A DNA stretch of 64,000 nt. Origin: an uncultured Clostridia bacterium (GTDB taxonomy: Bacteria; Bacillota; Clostridia; TANB77; CAG-508). Shown here piece after piece: positions 36,683 through 44,224 of this stretch. The translations under genes and the position numbers were made by a program. How positions within the stretch are numbered: the stretch's first letter is position 1; each line of letters starts with the position of its first letter. The stretch lies in assembly GCA_944392605.1 (NCBI GenBank), contig CALXXE010000008.1, positions 32,881 through 96,880 of the forward strand. Reading direction: 5' to 3'. The notes beneath the pieces are model-generated. The model searched no databases, was not told the origin of the DNA, and was given only the letters and a program-made list of their open reading frames with translations.

Positions 36683-37435
36683 ATGAATCAGATATTAGTA
36701 ACTAAGAAACTGTATATTACGCCTGAGTTAAAAAGAAAAAAGAAGATTTATAAATTCTATTTCTTTTTATCTGTTTTTTTGGTGTTCTCTTTAATTTCTT
36801 TCTACATTTATGCCGAAGTAGATAGAAGTAAAAGTGAAGAAGCTTCTCAGTCAATTCTAGATGAATTTAACCAAGAAATAGATAATACAACAGCAGATAG
36901 TAATGTATTAATTGCAGTTCTAAATGATACATCTGAAGATAGTTCTTCACCATCAACAGATTCTTCACAAAATCAACCACAAAGAACAGTAAATACTTCA
37001 AAAGTTCAAACAACAAACGATGGATTTAATTATTCAACAATAGCAACTATTAATATTCCAAAAATAAACGTTAATTATCCAATATTGGATGGTAGAACAG
37101 ACTCTACTGAAGAAACAGAAGCTCTATTAAAAATATCTCCTACAAAATTCTGGGGACCTAATCCAAATGAAGTTGGAAACTTCTGTATAGTGGGACATAA
37201 CTACAGAGACACAAGATTCTTTAGTAAAGTACCTACTTTAGAAAATGGAGATTACATAGAAATAACTGATGAATCAGGAAAAACTGTTAAATATTCTGTA
37301 TATGACAAGTATGAAGTAACTCCTGATGACGTAAGTTGTACCTCACAGCTTACAGACGGGAAAAGAGAAATCACTTTAATTACTTGTACAAACGATAGTA
37401 AAATGAGGGTTATAGTAAAAGCAAGAGCAGTTTAA
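36683..37435 (+). CDS. srt: Sortase family transpeptidase
   Basis: A 250-residue protein with an N-terminal membrane anchor (FYFFLSVFLVFSLISFYIYA, about residues 26-45), a serine/threonine-rich spacer (residues 90-115) and a sortase core. The core begins IATINIPKINVNYPILDG and has the catalytic histidine in FCIVGHNYR and cysteine in LITCTND. Sortases join LPXTG-type proteins to the cell wall. No substrate gene is seen nearby. GGGAG precedes the ATG; a terminator follows. Confidence 0.9.
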   Translation: MNQILVTKKLYITPELKRKKKIYKFYFFLSVFLVFSLISFYIYAEVDRSKSEEASQSILDEFNQEIDNTTADSNVLIAVLNDTSEDSSSPSTDSSQNQPQRTVNTSKVQTTNDGFNYSTIATINIPKINVNYPILDGRTDSTEETEALLKISPTKFWGPNPNEVGNFCIVGHNYRDTRFFSKVPTLENGDYIEITDESGKTVKYSVYDKYEVTPDDVSCTSQLTDGKREITLITCTNDSKMRVIVKARAV

Positions 37436-37462
37436 GAGAACTAGAAAAACTAGTTTTCTTTT
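37436..37462 (+). terminator. Sortase terminator
   Basis: AGAACTAG / CTAGTTTTCT forms a short stem around AAAA just after the stop, followed by TTTTCTTTTTT. Confidence 0.7.
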
Positions 37463-37499
37463 CTTTTTTATAACTCTATTTAATAAAACCTAAAATATA

Positions 37500-37527
37500 T
37501 TCAACAAAAATATAATTCTCTCATAAT
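37500..37527 (+). promoter_or_regulatory. Promoter of the M15-like peptidase gene
   Basis: TTCAAC (37500-37505), 16 bases, CATAAT (37522-37527). The surrounding block repeats that of the sortase promoter nearly base for base over about 20 positions. Confidence 0.6.
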
Positions 37528-37559
37528 ATATTAGAAAGTATATATGGGAGGATTATTTT

Positions 37560-37976
37560 ATGGCAAAGATATTAGTTTTTAATAATGACACTGATAGAAT
37601 GGAATCATATTATAGAGGGGAATCAGAACCTATGCCATATAATACAAATGGAACTTTAAGAGTAAGAGAATTCAGAGGTTCTAGTAAGAGTAATATATTA
37701 TGGACAACAAAAAGATGTATGCAAAGTTGGAATAGTCAAAGGTATATTTTCGGTGGTCCGATACCTGTAGGCTTTGCATTTAAAAGGCCTTATGAAGGAG
37801 GTCATGGTAACCAAAGTCAACATTATGCAGGAGTCGCATTTGATGTAGGTCAAACATTATCCGCTTCTAGAAGAAGACAATTATGGAACTCAGCTAACAA
37901 TTCTGGTGTATGGTCATATGTTGAACCAATCTCACTTACTCCAACATGGGTGCACTTTGATAAACGAATATATTGA
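37560..37976 (+). CDS. M15/DD-peptidase-like zinc peptidase
   Basis: The 138-residue protein carries S-Q-H-Y-A-G-V-A-F-D-V-G (about residues 90-101) and PTWVHFD near the end. This matches the S-x-H-x-x-G-x-A-x-D ... W-x-H zinc-site layout of M15/VanY-type D-Ala-D-Ala peptidases. It lacks a clear signal peptide, so it may act inside the cell or during sporulation, or use another route. GGGAGG precedes the ATG by eight bases. Confidence 0.65.
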   Translation: MAKILVFNNDTDRMESYYRGESEPMPYNTNGTLRVREFRGSSKSNILWTTKRCMQSWNSQRYIFGGPIPVGFAFKRPYEGGHGNQSQHYAGVAFDVGQTLSASRRRQLWNSANNSGVWSYVEPISLTPTWVHFDKRIY

Positions 37977-37984
37977 TGATACAT

Positions 37985-38010
37985 GCAAAAAGAAGGCTTA
38001 ATTACCTTCT
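37985..38010 (-). terminator. Terminator overlapping the small gene stop
   Basis: AGAAGG / CCTTCT (37991-37996 and 38005-38010) forms a stem across the stop codon of the next leftward gene, followed by U-rich sequence on the minus strand and TTTCTT on the plus strand. Confidence 0.65.
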
Positions 38011-38177
38011 CTTATTTCTTCTATCAAATTATTAAATTCTTTTCTACTAATGTATTCCAAACTGGTAGCACTTAGTAGATTTTCTTTCTTAGCTAATTTA
38101 GTATATTCTTTTAAATTTTTTATATTTTTATCCTTCATCATTTGTAGAGATTTTTCATATGCTTCTTTGAAATTCAT
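37998..38177 (-). CDS. Small helical protein, unknown
   Basis: A 59-residue, lysine-rich helical protein (MNFKEAYEKSLQMMKDKNIK ... RKEFNNLIEEIREGN). AGAGGTG lies six bases before the ATG at 38177, which is preferred over starts two or three codons upstream. No known domain. It lies near the boundary between chromosome and prophage and could belong to either. Confidence 0.6.
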   Translation of the reverse strand: MNFKEAYEKSLQMMKDKNIKNLKEYTKLAKKENLLSATSLEYISRKEFNNLIEEIREGN

Positions 38178-38242
38178 ATTCATCACCTCTACTGTAATTA
38201 TAGCACATTATGTTAAATTAGTGTGTCGAAACTCGTCGAAGT

Positions 38243-38500
38243 TTACTCATCTTTTACAAATCCCAATTCCTTTAAGCTTTTTTCTATTTTTTTAGTTTCT
38301 TTTTCTTTGCATTCATCACATAAGTGCTTTTCTAATTTATACCACCCGTTAAAATTGAATTTAACTTCAAATTCTCCCAACTTTTCATAATATCCATCAT
38401 CATACTCTTCAGATTTTCCTAAGAATTTTCCGCAATCATCACAGTAAAACTCTACTTCATCTATATTCATAATTTTTTTGACATTTATATGTTTTTCCAT
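38243..38500 (-). CDS. Small zinc-ribbon-like protein
   Basis: An 85-residue protein with paired cysteines C-D-D-C (about residues 20-23) and C-D-E-C (about 62-65), which may bind one zinc ion. AAGGAGGT is positioned for the ATG at 38500. Function unknown; it may be a prophage accessory gene. Confidence 0.6.
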   Translation of the reverse strand: MEKHINVKKIMNIDEVEFYCDDCGKFLGKSEEYDDGYYEKLGEFEVKFNFNGWYKLEKHLCDECKEKETKKIEKSLKELGFVKDE

Positions 38501-38773
38501 CTCAAATACCTCCTTGGACATTATAACATTTCTTTATTATTTTATCAAATCTATAAAGGCTTGTTTTTATTGATATATCAAGCAAAAATTGAATTACGAT
38601 AATCGATTTTAAGATGTTTTATTTTTTTATTAATGAAATTATATGGCGATTTTTCCATTTTTTTATACTGCGAGAGTAAAATAATAGTATATAAGATGTT
38701 TTGTCTAACATTTTATATATTATATTAAGCGTTTTAAAAAAAACGCAAAATAAGTTTGAAAGGAGTGATTGTT
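38501..38773. other. Intergenic region at the prophage boundary
   Basis: 270 bases with no gene. It contains AT-rich promoter-like sequence and a pair GTTTTAAAAAAAACGC / GCGTTTT near 38730-38748 ahead of the next small gene. No attachment site could be identified here without the other end of the prophage. Confidence 0.35.
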
Positions 38774-38986
38774 ATGGATAAACATAACAATAAATCAAAA
38801 ATTAACATGGAGGTGGAAAAGGATATGAAAATAATTGACATGCAATTAAAACGCTTAGCTAAACTAAGCATAAAAGACTTAAAAGAAGCTTACAGAAATT
38901 ATGATGTATCGTGGATATACATAGTCGAGCTAAAAGAAAGAAAATACATCACAGAAGAAGAAATGAATTTCATCGTTGATTTCTAA
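38774..38986 (+). CDS. Small hypothetical protein
   Basis: A 70-residue protein (MDKHNNKSKINMEVEKDMKI ... YIVELKERKYITEEEMNFIV), helical, without a recognised domain. AAAGGAG lies upstream of the ATG at 38774. It is the only rightward gene between the peptidase and the prophage and ends at a shared terminator with the amidase. Confidence 0.6.
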   Translation: MDKHNNKSKINMEVEKDMKIIDMQLKRLAKLSIKDLKEAYRNYDVSWIYIVELKERKYITEEEMNFIVDF

Positions 38987-38996
38987 AACAAAAAAT

Positions 38997-39023
38997 AGGT
39001 AGACTAGATATACTAGCCTACCT
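38997..39023. terminator. Bidirectional terminator at the end of the prophage late operon
   Basis: AGGTAGACTAG (38997-39007) pairs with CTAGCCTACCT (39013-39023), flanked by A-run and TTTATTT. It abuts the amidase stop. Confidence 0.85.
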
Positions 39024-39755
39024 TTATTTAACTCCACCTGTCCATTTAGCAAAACCTATCTTGTAATTATTAGATCCATCTACTTTATATCTTACCATTG
39101 GTCTTCCATTAAATATTCCAAAGCAATCGCATTCTTCTCTTGGATTTAAGTATCCTATTTTCTTTGTTAAAGATGTATCTGCGTATATATTCTCTATTGT
39201 ACTTCCATTGACATATTTTCTCACTTCTTCGTCACTTCCTCCACTATAATCTTTTTCTTCTACTGGTTGTGTTTGTAATCCTAATTGTTCTCTTATTTTA
39301 TTTAGAAATCTTTCCCAACCTAAATCTAAAGTTCTGTGTGGGCAATACTTTCCGCTATAATCTTGGTGCTTAGAAACTTTTTCTATTCCCCAACCATATT
39401 GCTTTAAAAGATATGCTATATAGCAAGCTGCTAGATTCTCCGCTTCTTCAAAACGTTCTCCACCAGATTTAGAATAGCAAATTTCAATATTTATTTTATG
39501 AGCATTTCCACTTCCGTATCTACCATCCCCTGCCGCATAGCAACTTCTATCAAAAGGCAATCCTGTTACAACTCTTTCATTATCTACTGCGGCATGAAAA
39601 GATACCTTATTGTTGTTTCCTATCATATAAGATACTTCTGCCATAGCACTTGCATCATTTGCTGTATTATGTACGCATATTCCATCTTTAGTTGTTACAT
39701 CAGGACATTTTACAGAATACTTAGATGTTGGGCATGTTACATTAGTTATTTGCAT
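39024..39755 (-). CDS. Phage endolysin, N-acetylmuramoyl-L-alanine amidase
   Basis: The protein is about 243 residues. It has an Amidase_2 domain: zinc histidine in ICVHNTANDASA, VSFHAAVDNERVV, AHKINIEICYSKSG and KHQDYSGKYCPHRTLDLGW with the second histidine and cysteine ligands. The C-terminal part (YVNGSTIENIYADTSLTKKI ... GFAKWTGGVK) looks like an SH3-type wall-binding domain. The ATG at 39755 follows AGGTGAAGG and overlaps the small upstream gene. It lyses the host at the end of infection. Confidence 0.92.
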   Translation of the reverse strand: MQITNVTCPTSKYSVKCPDVTTKDGICVHNTANDASAMAEVSYMIGNNNKVSFHAAVDNERVVTGLPFDRSCYAAGDGRYGSGNAHKINIEICYSKSGGERFEEAENLAACYIAYLLKQYGWGIEKVSKHQDYSGKYCPHRTLDLGWERFLNKIREQLGLQTQPVEEKDYSGGSDEEVRKYVNGSTIENIYADTSLTKKIGYLNPREECDCFGIFNGRPMVRYKVDGSNNYKIGFAKWTGGVK

Positions 39756-39861
39756 TGCCTTCACCTGCCTCATATTCAACTTCAAATGTATTTTTTGCTA
39801 TATTCTTTTGGTATAATTCTTCTGAAAAATCTACTGTTTCTTCAAAAATATTATCTTCCAT
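39742..39861 (-). CDS. Small acidic phage protein upstream of the amidase
   Basis: A 39-residue acidic peptide (MEDNIFEETVDFSEELYQKN...) starting at 39861 after AGGAGG and overlapping the amidase start. No known family; coupling suggests a role in lysis timing or in translating the amidase. Confidence 0.5.
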   Translation of the reverse strand: MEDNIFEETVDFSEELYQKNIAKNTFEVEYEAGEGNANN

Positions 39862-40176
39862 CTATGTTTCCTCCTTTTTAGGCACATAATCTAGTGCTTT
39901 TTTTACTGTATCAAATACATTCTGTACGAACTTCTTTACTGCCTCTCTTGTAATAAAAAATTGCAATGGTGTTGGCAACATTGCAATAACTTTATCAATA
40001 ACATAATTTAGTTTTTCTTGATTTTCTCCTTGCTGATACATATCTTCTGCCTTTACGATCATTTCTGTAGCAAATTCTTTTAGTCCTTTCTTTTTAATTT
40101 GCCAAGCTAACCAAATAATAAAAGTTATTACAACTATTGCTACTATTACTATTCCTAAAATTGTTTGTAGCTCCAT
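39862..40176 (-). CDS. LL-H-family phage holin
   Basis: A 104-residue protein with one N-terminal membrane segment (TILGIVIVAIVVITFIIWLA) and a C-terminal region FATEMIVKAEDMYQQGENQE then KLNYVIDKVIAML, as in LL-H-type holins. It makes the membrane holes that release the endolysin. Confidence 0.8.
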   Translation of the reverse strand: MELQTILGIVIVAIVVITFIIWLAWQIKKKGLKEFATEMIVKAEDMYQQGENQEKLNYVIDKVIAMLPTPLQFFITREAVKKFVQNVFDTVKKALDYVPKKEET

Positions 40177-40193
40177 AGCTAATTCCTCCCTTC

Positions 40194-40490
40194 TTAATTA
40201 ATTCCTATCTTTACTAATATGAACGTTACTATTGCTGTTACTACTACACTTATTATTGTTCCTGCTAAATTAAACCATCTTTGACGTGGTTGCTCTTTTA
40301 TTCCTTCTACGTCGTGTTCTATAGAACTTACTTTTTCTTTTAAATTAGATATATCCTTACTATTTTCCTTTGAATTATTATAAGCTCTATATGTTGTATC
40401 TTCTATTTTTTTATAGTCATCAATCTTACTTTCAATTACCGCTAAACGCGTTAGCACTTGTATTTGAAAATCATTTTCTTTATCTTCCAT
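40194..40490 (-). CDS. XhlA-like hemolysin/holin-associated protein
   Basis: A 98-residue protein with a long coiled coil (residues 8-68) and a C-terminal membrane segment (LAGTIISVVVTAIVTFILVK), as in XhlA. Next to the holin, part of the lysis module. Confidence 0.8.
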   Translation of the reverse strand: MEDKENDFQIQVLTRLAVIESKIDDYKKIEDTTYRAYNNSKENSKDISNLKEKVSSIEHDVEGIKEQPRQRWFNLAGTIISVVVTAIVTFILVKIGIN

Positions 40491-40501
40491 TTTTCTTCTC
40501 C

Positions 40502-40900
40502 TTATTTATACCCAATGACTTTAGTTATTTTTATATAATTAGTTTTATCAAAATTCATTGCTAAATCACTGGAAATTAATTTTATTGAATAATATCCACA
40601 ATTTGCATTTATTGGACTAATTTTATTTTCGTATATAGCAAACTTTGAAAAAACTTCAATTAAATCATTGCCTAATGTGTAACATAACTTTTCAAAAAAA
40701 GTTTTATCAATAGTTGGGTTATCTATTTTTATTACTTTTTCAGTATCTGTAGCTTTAACTACTATTTCAATCGTTTTGTAATTTGTTATTTTGTCATTTA
40801 AATTTATTTCTGTAGAAGAACCTTCCTCATTTTCATAAAGAACTGTCCCTTTTAACTTTTCTACTTCTTCTTTTAATATTAAATTTAGAGGTTTACTCAT
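40502..40900 (-). CDS. Small phage tail/fibre-associated protein (MSKPL family, divergent)
   Basis: A 132-residue protein starting MSKPLNLILKEEVEKLKGTV. The start and gene layout resemble the two MSKPL/MSEPL paralogues to its right, but the C-terminal part (FSKFAIYENKISPINANCGY) is unlike them. A structural or fibre-accessory role is inferred. AGAGGTGAG precedes the ATG, and a dinucleotide-repeat mini-gene lies just upstream. Confidence 0.5.
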   Translation of the reverse strand: MSKPLNLILKEEVEKLKGTVLYENEEGSSTEINLNDKITNYKTIEIVVKATDTEKVIKIDNPTIDKTFFEKLCYTLGNDLIEVFSKFAIYENKISPINANCGYYSIKLISSDLAMNFDKTNYIKITKVIGYK

Positions 40901-40933
40901 ATAAGCTCACCTCTTTTCTGTTTATAAAGTTAC

Positions 40934-40993
40934 TTATATATATATATATATATATATATATACGGACTGTAGTGTTCTAGCGATTTTATTCAT
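40934..40993 (-). CDS. Mini-gene containing a (TA)n tract
   Basis: ATG at 40993 opens a 19-codon frame MNKIARTLQSV(YI)x4 ending at TAA (40934-40936). AGGGAGGAAGATATT precedes the ATG, so it is probably translated. The start MxxIART/MART is shared with the second mini-gene at 42005-42061. Changes in TA copy number would shift the frame into the start of the next gene. Confidence 0.5.
   Translation of the reverse strand: MNKIARTLQSVYIYIYIYI
40935..40962. repeat. (TA)14 dinucleotide repeat
   Basis: An uninterrupted 28-base TA tract inside the mini-gene upstream of the MSKPL gene at 40502-40900. A slipped-strand mutation hotspot. Confidence 0.95.
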
Positions 40994-41009
40994 AATATCT
41001 TCCTCCCTA

Positions 41010-41487
41010 TTATTCTAAAACTTCAACCGATAGAGTCGGATTTACGAAACTATCTAATGCTATAGTTCTAGCAGAATTTGAATTGTATACACTTACAAAA
41101 ATTCCATCTCCTTCTTCTACATCTATATTTTCTGCATCTACATAAAGCATACTTCTTTCATTTCCTTGCGAACCATAACAAATAGCATTTCCGCAAAATT
41201 TCTTCGTTGTTTTTATTATTTTTTTTGATTATTTTTATTTCTGCATAAGCTCCAACAGATAGTAATATTACATATATTTTTGCTTTAATATCAATTTTCT
41301 TAATGTTTTCTCCTATTACTATTTCTTTGTTTTCCTCGTCAAAATCTAAAATATTTTTATTTCCAGATTTTCTAACAATATTAAAACCTAGTTTTAAATT
41401 TTCTAACCCTGCAATTTCTTGTCTTTCGTTAGATTGAACTACAATTTTACTTTGTTTTTTTAATTCTAAAATAAGAGGTTTGCTCAT
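41010..41487 (-). CDS. Phage structural paralogue (MSKPL family) with a probable CGG +1 site
   Basis: Read with one base skipped this gives 158 residues, close in length to the 153-residue paralogue at 41516-41977, and ends YGSQGNERSMLYVDAENIDV ... YNSNSARTIALDSF ... SVEVLE. The paralogue has YGSQGNETAVITAEAEIVDV ... YNSNTAASIALESF ... AVEVLE. In the zero frame the protein ends at 41158 with an unrelated tail. The shift could be at the in-frame CGG (41191-41193) or earlier in an A8 run (near 41224), as both give plausible joins. Probably a virion decoration or fibre accessory protein. Confidence 0.7.
41191..41193 (-). other. Probable CGG +1 recoding site in a phage structural gene
   Basis: Sequence GAA ATT TTG CGG AAA TGC. 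Skipping the C gives G-N-A-I-C-Y-G-S-Q-G-N, aligning with A-N-S-V-A-Y-G-S-Q-G-N of the paralogue. The alternative is slippage at the A8 run 33 bases upstream, which would give I-I-K-T-T-K-K-F-C-G-N. Confidence 0.55.
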
Positions 41488-41515
41488 TTTTTCTTCCTTT
41501 CCTAGTCACAAACCT

Positions 41516-41977
41516 CTATTCCAAAACTTCTACAGCTAAATATCTCGTTATAAAACTCTCTAAAGCAATTGATGCTGCTGTATTAGAATTGTAGGCCAAT
41601 AAATAAATTTTATCTCCTTCTGTTACGTCTACTATTTCTGCTTCTGCTGTTATCACTGCTGTTTCATTGCCTTGACTTCCATAGGCAACACTATTTGCTA
41701 AAACATTAGTATCAGTGTTTTTAGCTATTTTAATTTCTAAATAAGCTCCCGTTTTTAACAAATTTCCATAAACTTTAGTTTTAGCAGCAATCTTTTTGAC
41801 TCCTTTTCCTATCGTAATTTCATTGTTAGAAAAAACAAGATTTTCTATCTTACCACAAAATTCAGAATCAGCAAACGTTACTTTTGCTTGAGATTTTGCA
41901 CCAATAGGTTGTCTTACTTTTGAGGTTGCAACTATTTTACTTTTATTTTTCAACTTTAAAATAAGAGGCTCGCTCAT
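41516..41977 (-). CDS. Phage structural protein (MSEPL family)
   Basis: A 153-residue protein beginning MSEPLILKLKNKSKIVATSK, beta-rich, with AVAYGSQGN-type middle (ANSVAYGSQGNETAVITAEA) and a C terminus ESFITRYLAVEVLE. Intact paralogue of the gene at 41010-41487. Probably a decoration or fibre accessory protein. Its ATG overlaps the alternative end of the GT-repeat mini-gene (ATGA). Confidence 0.55.
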   Translation of the reverse strand: MSEPLILKLKNKSKIVATSKVRQPIGAKSQAKVTFADSEFCGKIENLVFSNNEITIGKGVKKIAAKTKVYGNLLKTGAYLEIKIAKNTDTNVLANSVAYGSQGNETAVITAEAEIVDVTEGDKIYLLAYNSNTAASIALESFITRYLAVEVLE

Positions 41978-42004
41978 ATAAGCTCACCTCTTTTCTTTAC
42001 TAAA

Positions 42005-42061
<57 letters not shown>

Positions 42062-42076
42062 TTTCATCTCTCCTTT

Positions 42077-43874
42077 CTAATTTCTTACTATAATTTCTAA
42101 ATTACTTCCAGAAGGTACAGTCCAATCTTTGAATTGAATATGTGTACTATCTACTTCTATGTAATTTTTTTCTTTAATTAATTTACAGCCTTCAAAAAAT
42201 ACACTTAAAGAATCATCTCCAAGTGTATATTCAGGTACTGTATAATTCGTATTTTGCATTATTTCTTCTGTAGTGGTCACTGAAGTGACAGATATTGTCG
42301 GGTTCTCTCCAGGCTCACCTTTATCCCCTTTAGGGCCTTGAGCACCTGTGCTACCCTTTTCGCCTTTTAAGTTTTTGAATGCAAAATTAAAAGTTTTTGC
42401 TGTATTTGTTCCTCCTGTAGTCACTACAACCGATGGAGTTCCTACATTATTATCAATTGTTGCTGTAACATTTCCAAATCCTGCCGCTGCTCCAGTGTCT
42501 CCTTTTTCTCCTTGAATACCTTGTAATCCTTGTTGACCTTGAATACCTTGTGGTCCCTGCTCACCTTGGGGACCTTGTGCACCAGTTTCTCCCTTATCTC
42601 CTTTTTCGCCTTTCAATCCTTGAGCTCCAGATAAATCTGTTAAAAATGTAAAATCACTTGAACCTTTAACATATAATTTTGCATTGTCTGGGTCCTCAAC
42701 ATTAGAAGTAATAAGAACAAAACTTCCTTCTTCTACATTTGACTTGTCTGTTTCCATATCTTCTACAGATGAGTATGTTTTAAATATAGAAAAATCTTTT
42801 CCAGGCTCTCCTTTTTCACCTTGAATCCCCTGAGGTCCTTGCTCTCCTTGCTCACCCTGAACTCCTTGTTCTCCTTGTACCCCTTGAGGTCCTTCTGGTC
42901 CTATGTCACCTTTATCACCTTTAGGCAATGTGAAATTTAATACTTGATTAGGTGAATTACCACTTATAGTAACTTTTGCTTCATTTCCACTAACAACTGT
43001 ACCTATTGATAATGTATTTGAAGGTCCTACGTCACCAGTTTCGCCTTTCTCTCCAGCATTTCCTTTTTCTCCTCTAGGTAGTATAAGGTTCAAAACTTGA
43101 TTAGGAGGGTTTCCAGTAATATTCGCACTAGCTTCTTCTCCTGCTTCTACTGTTCCTATAGTTAATACATTGGCTGGCCCTACATCGCCTTTATCTCCGT
43201 TTTTCTCCCTGAACTCCTTGTTCTCCTTGGATACCATTTTCTCCTCTTGGGCCTTGTTGACCTTGAATACCTTGTGGTCCCTGTTCTCCTTTATCTCCTT
43301 TAGGTAATATCAAATTTAAGATTTGATTTGGTGCCTCGCCTGTTATGCTAGCTTCTGCCTTTTCTCCTTTAATAACTGTTCCTATTATTAAAGAATTTGT
43401 AGGACCTATATCTCCCTTATCTCCTTTAATACCTTGCTCGCCTTGTGGTCCTTTTTCGCCTTGTTTTCCTGGTTCTCCTTGTATTCCTTGTTTACCTTCA
43501 GGTCCAGTATCTCCCTTTTCTCCTCTGGGTAATATAAAGTTTAAAGTTTGATTTGGCGAATTTCCGCTTATGCTAACACTTGCTTCAGCTCCACTTTCTA
43601 CAGTTCCTATTGATAATACATTTGCTGTACCAGGAACTCCTTGTGGTCCTGTATCGCCCTGGGGTCCTTGCTCTCCCTGAGGTCCTTGCTCCCCTTGGTC
43701 TCCTTTTGGTCCTTTTAGTCCTTCTAACTGTTCTTTTGTAAAATCTTGATATCTAAACGGTTCTCCTTTATCTCCCTTGTCCCCCTTATCTCCTTTAATA
43801 AGCGGAATATTTGTTAATCCATCTATTTGAATGTTCTCTACGTCTATATCTTTTAAATCATCTAAAATTATCAT
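42077..43874 (-). CDS. Collagen-like phage fibre protein with a CGG +1 recoding site
   Basis: With one base skipped this is a 598-residue fibre. After a short N-terminal segment, long Gly-X-Y tracts ([38 protein letters not shown]) alternate with about five copies of a 35-residue module. The module has the form LSIGTVxSGxEAxVxISG, NxPNQxLNFxLPxG. A C-terminal cap ([20 protein letters not shown]) resembles the ends of neighbouring tail proteins. In the zero frame the Gly-X-Y register breaks at CGG (43197-43199) and stops two codons later. Skipping C restores [12 protein letters not shown]. Such fibres bind host surfaces. Confidence 0.9.
43197..43199 (-). other. CGG +1 recoding site in the collagen-like fibre
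   Basis: Sequence GGA GAA AAA CGG AGA TAA. The zero frame reads G-E-K-R-R-stop; skipping C reads [12 protein letters not shown], keeping glycine at every third position across the junction. The periodicity gives an internal test that needs no outside homologue. Confidence 0.93.
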
Positions 43875-44215
43875 TATTTCTCATCTCCTTGAAATGTTAT
43901 TTCATCTGTTAATGTTATAGTTCCTAAACTTAATGTTTTAACATATTCTCCTATTTTCAATTCAATATCATATTGATAACTTCCATAAGCTAATTTAGAT
44001 GTATCTTTAGAACTTAATTCAAATTGATAATATCCATCAGAAAATGTTATATCTGATGGATATATTTTTTGGATTAATATTTTTTTACTATTTTGATTTT
44101 GCTTAACTGTAAAATATAATTTTTCATCATCTGTTAATTGTATAGGATTACCATTGCCATCTTTCAATTGAAATTGAATATATTGAGTATCACCTCTTAT
44201 AAACTCTAGATCCAT
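43874..44215 (-). CDS. BppU-like phage baseplate/fibre-anchor protein
   Basis: A 113-residue beta-rich domain starting [20 protein letters not shown], with [19 protein letters not shown] and [12 protein letters not shown], the pattern of BppU N-terminal domains that attach receptor-binding fibres to the phage tail. Its stop overlaps the fibre gene start. Confidence 0.72.
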   Translation of the reverse strand: MDLEFIRGDTQYIQFQLKDGNGNPIQLTDDEKLYFTVKQNQNSKKILIQKIYPSDITFSDGYYQFELSSKDTSKLAYGSYQYDIELKIGEYVKTLSLGTITLTDEITFQGDEK

Positions 44216-44224
44216 TTTATCCTC

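Noticed and set aside
38501-38773. Prophage attachment site at the left boundary
   Set aside because: No tRNA or integrase lies here, and the right end of the prophage is outside the window, so no matching core could be found.
42077-43874. Intein or group I/II intron between the two halves of the fibre gene
   Set aside because: The halves are contiguous with a one-base offset; there is no intervening DNA.
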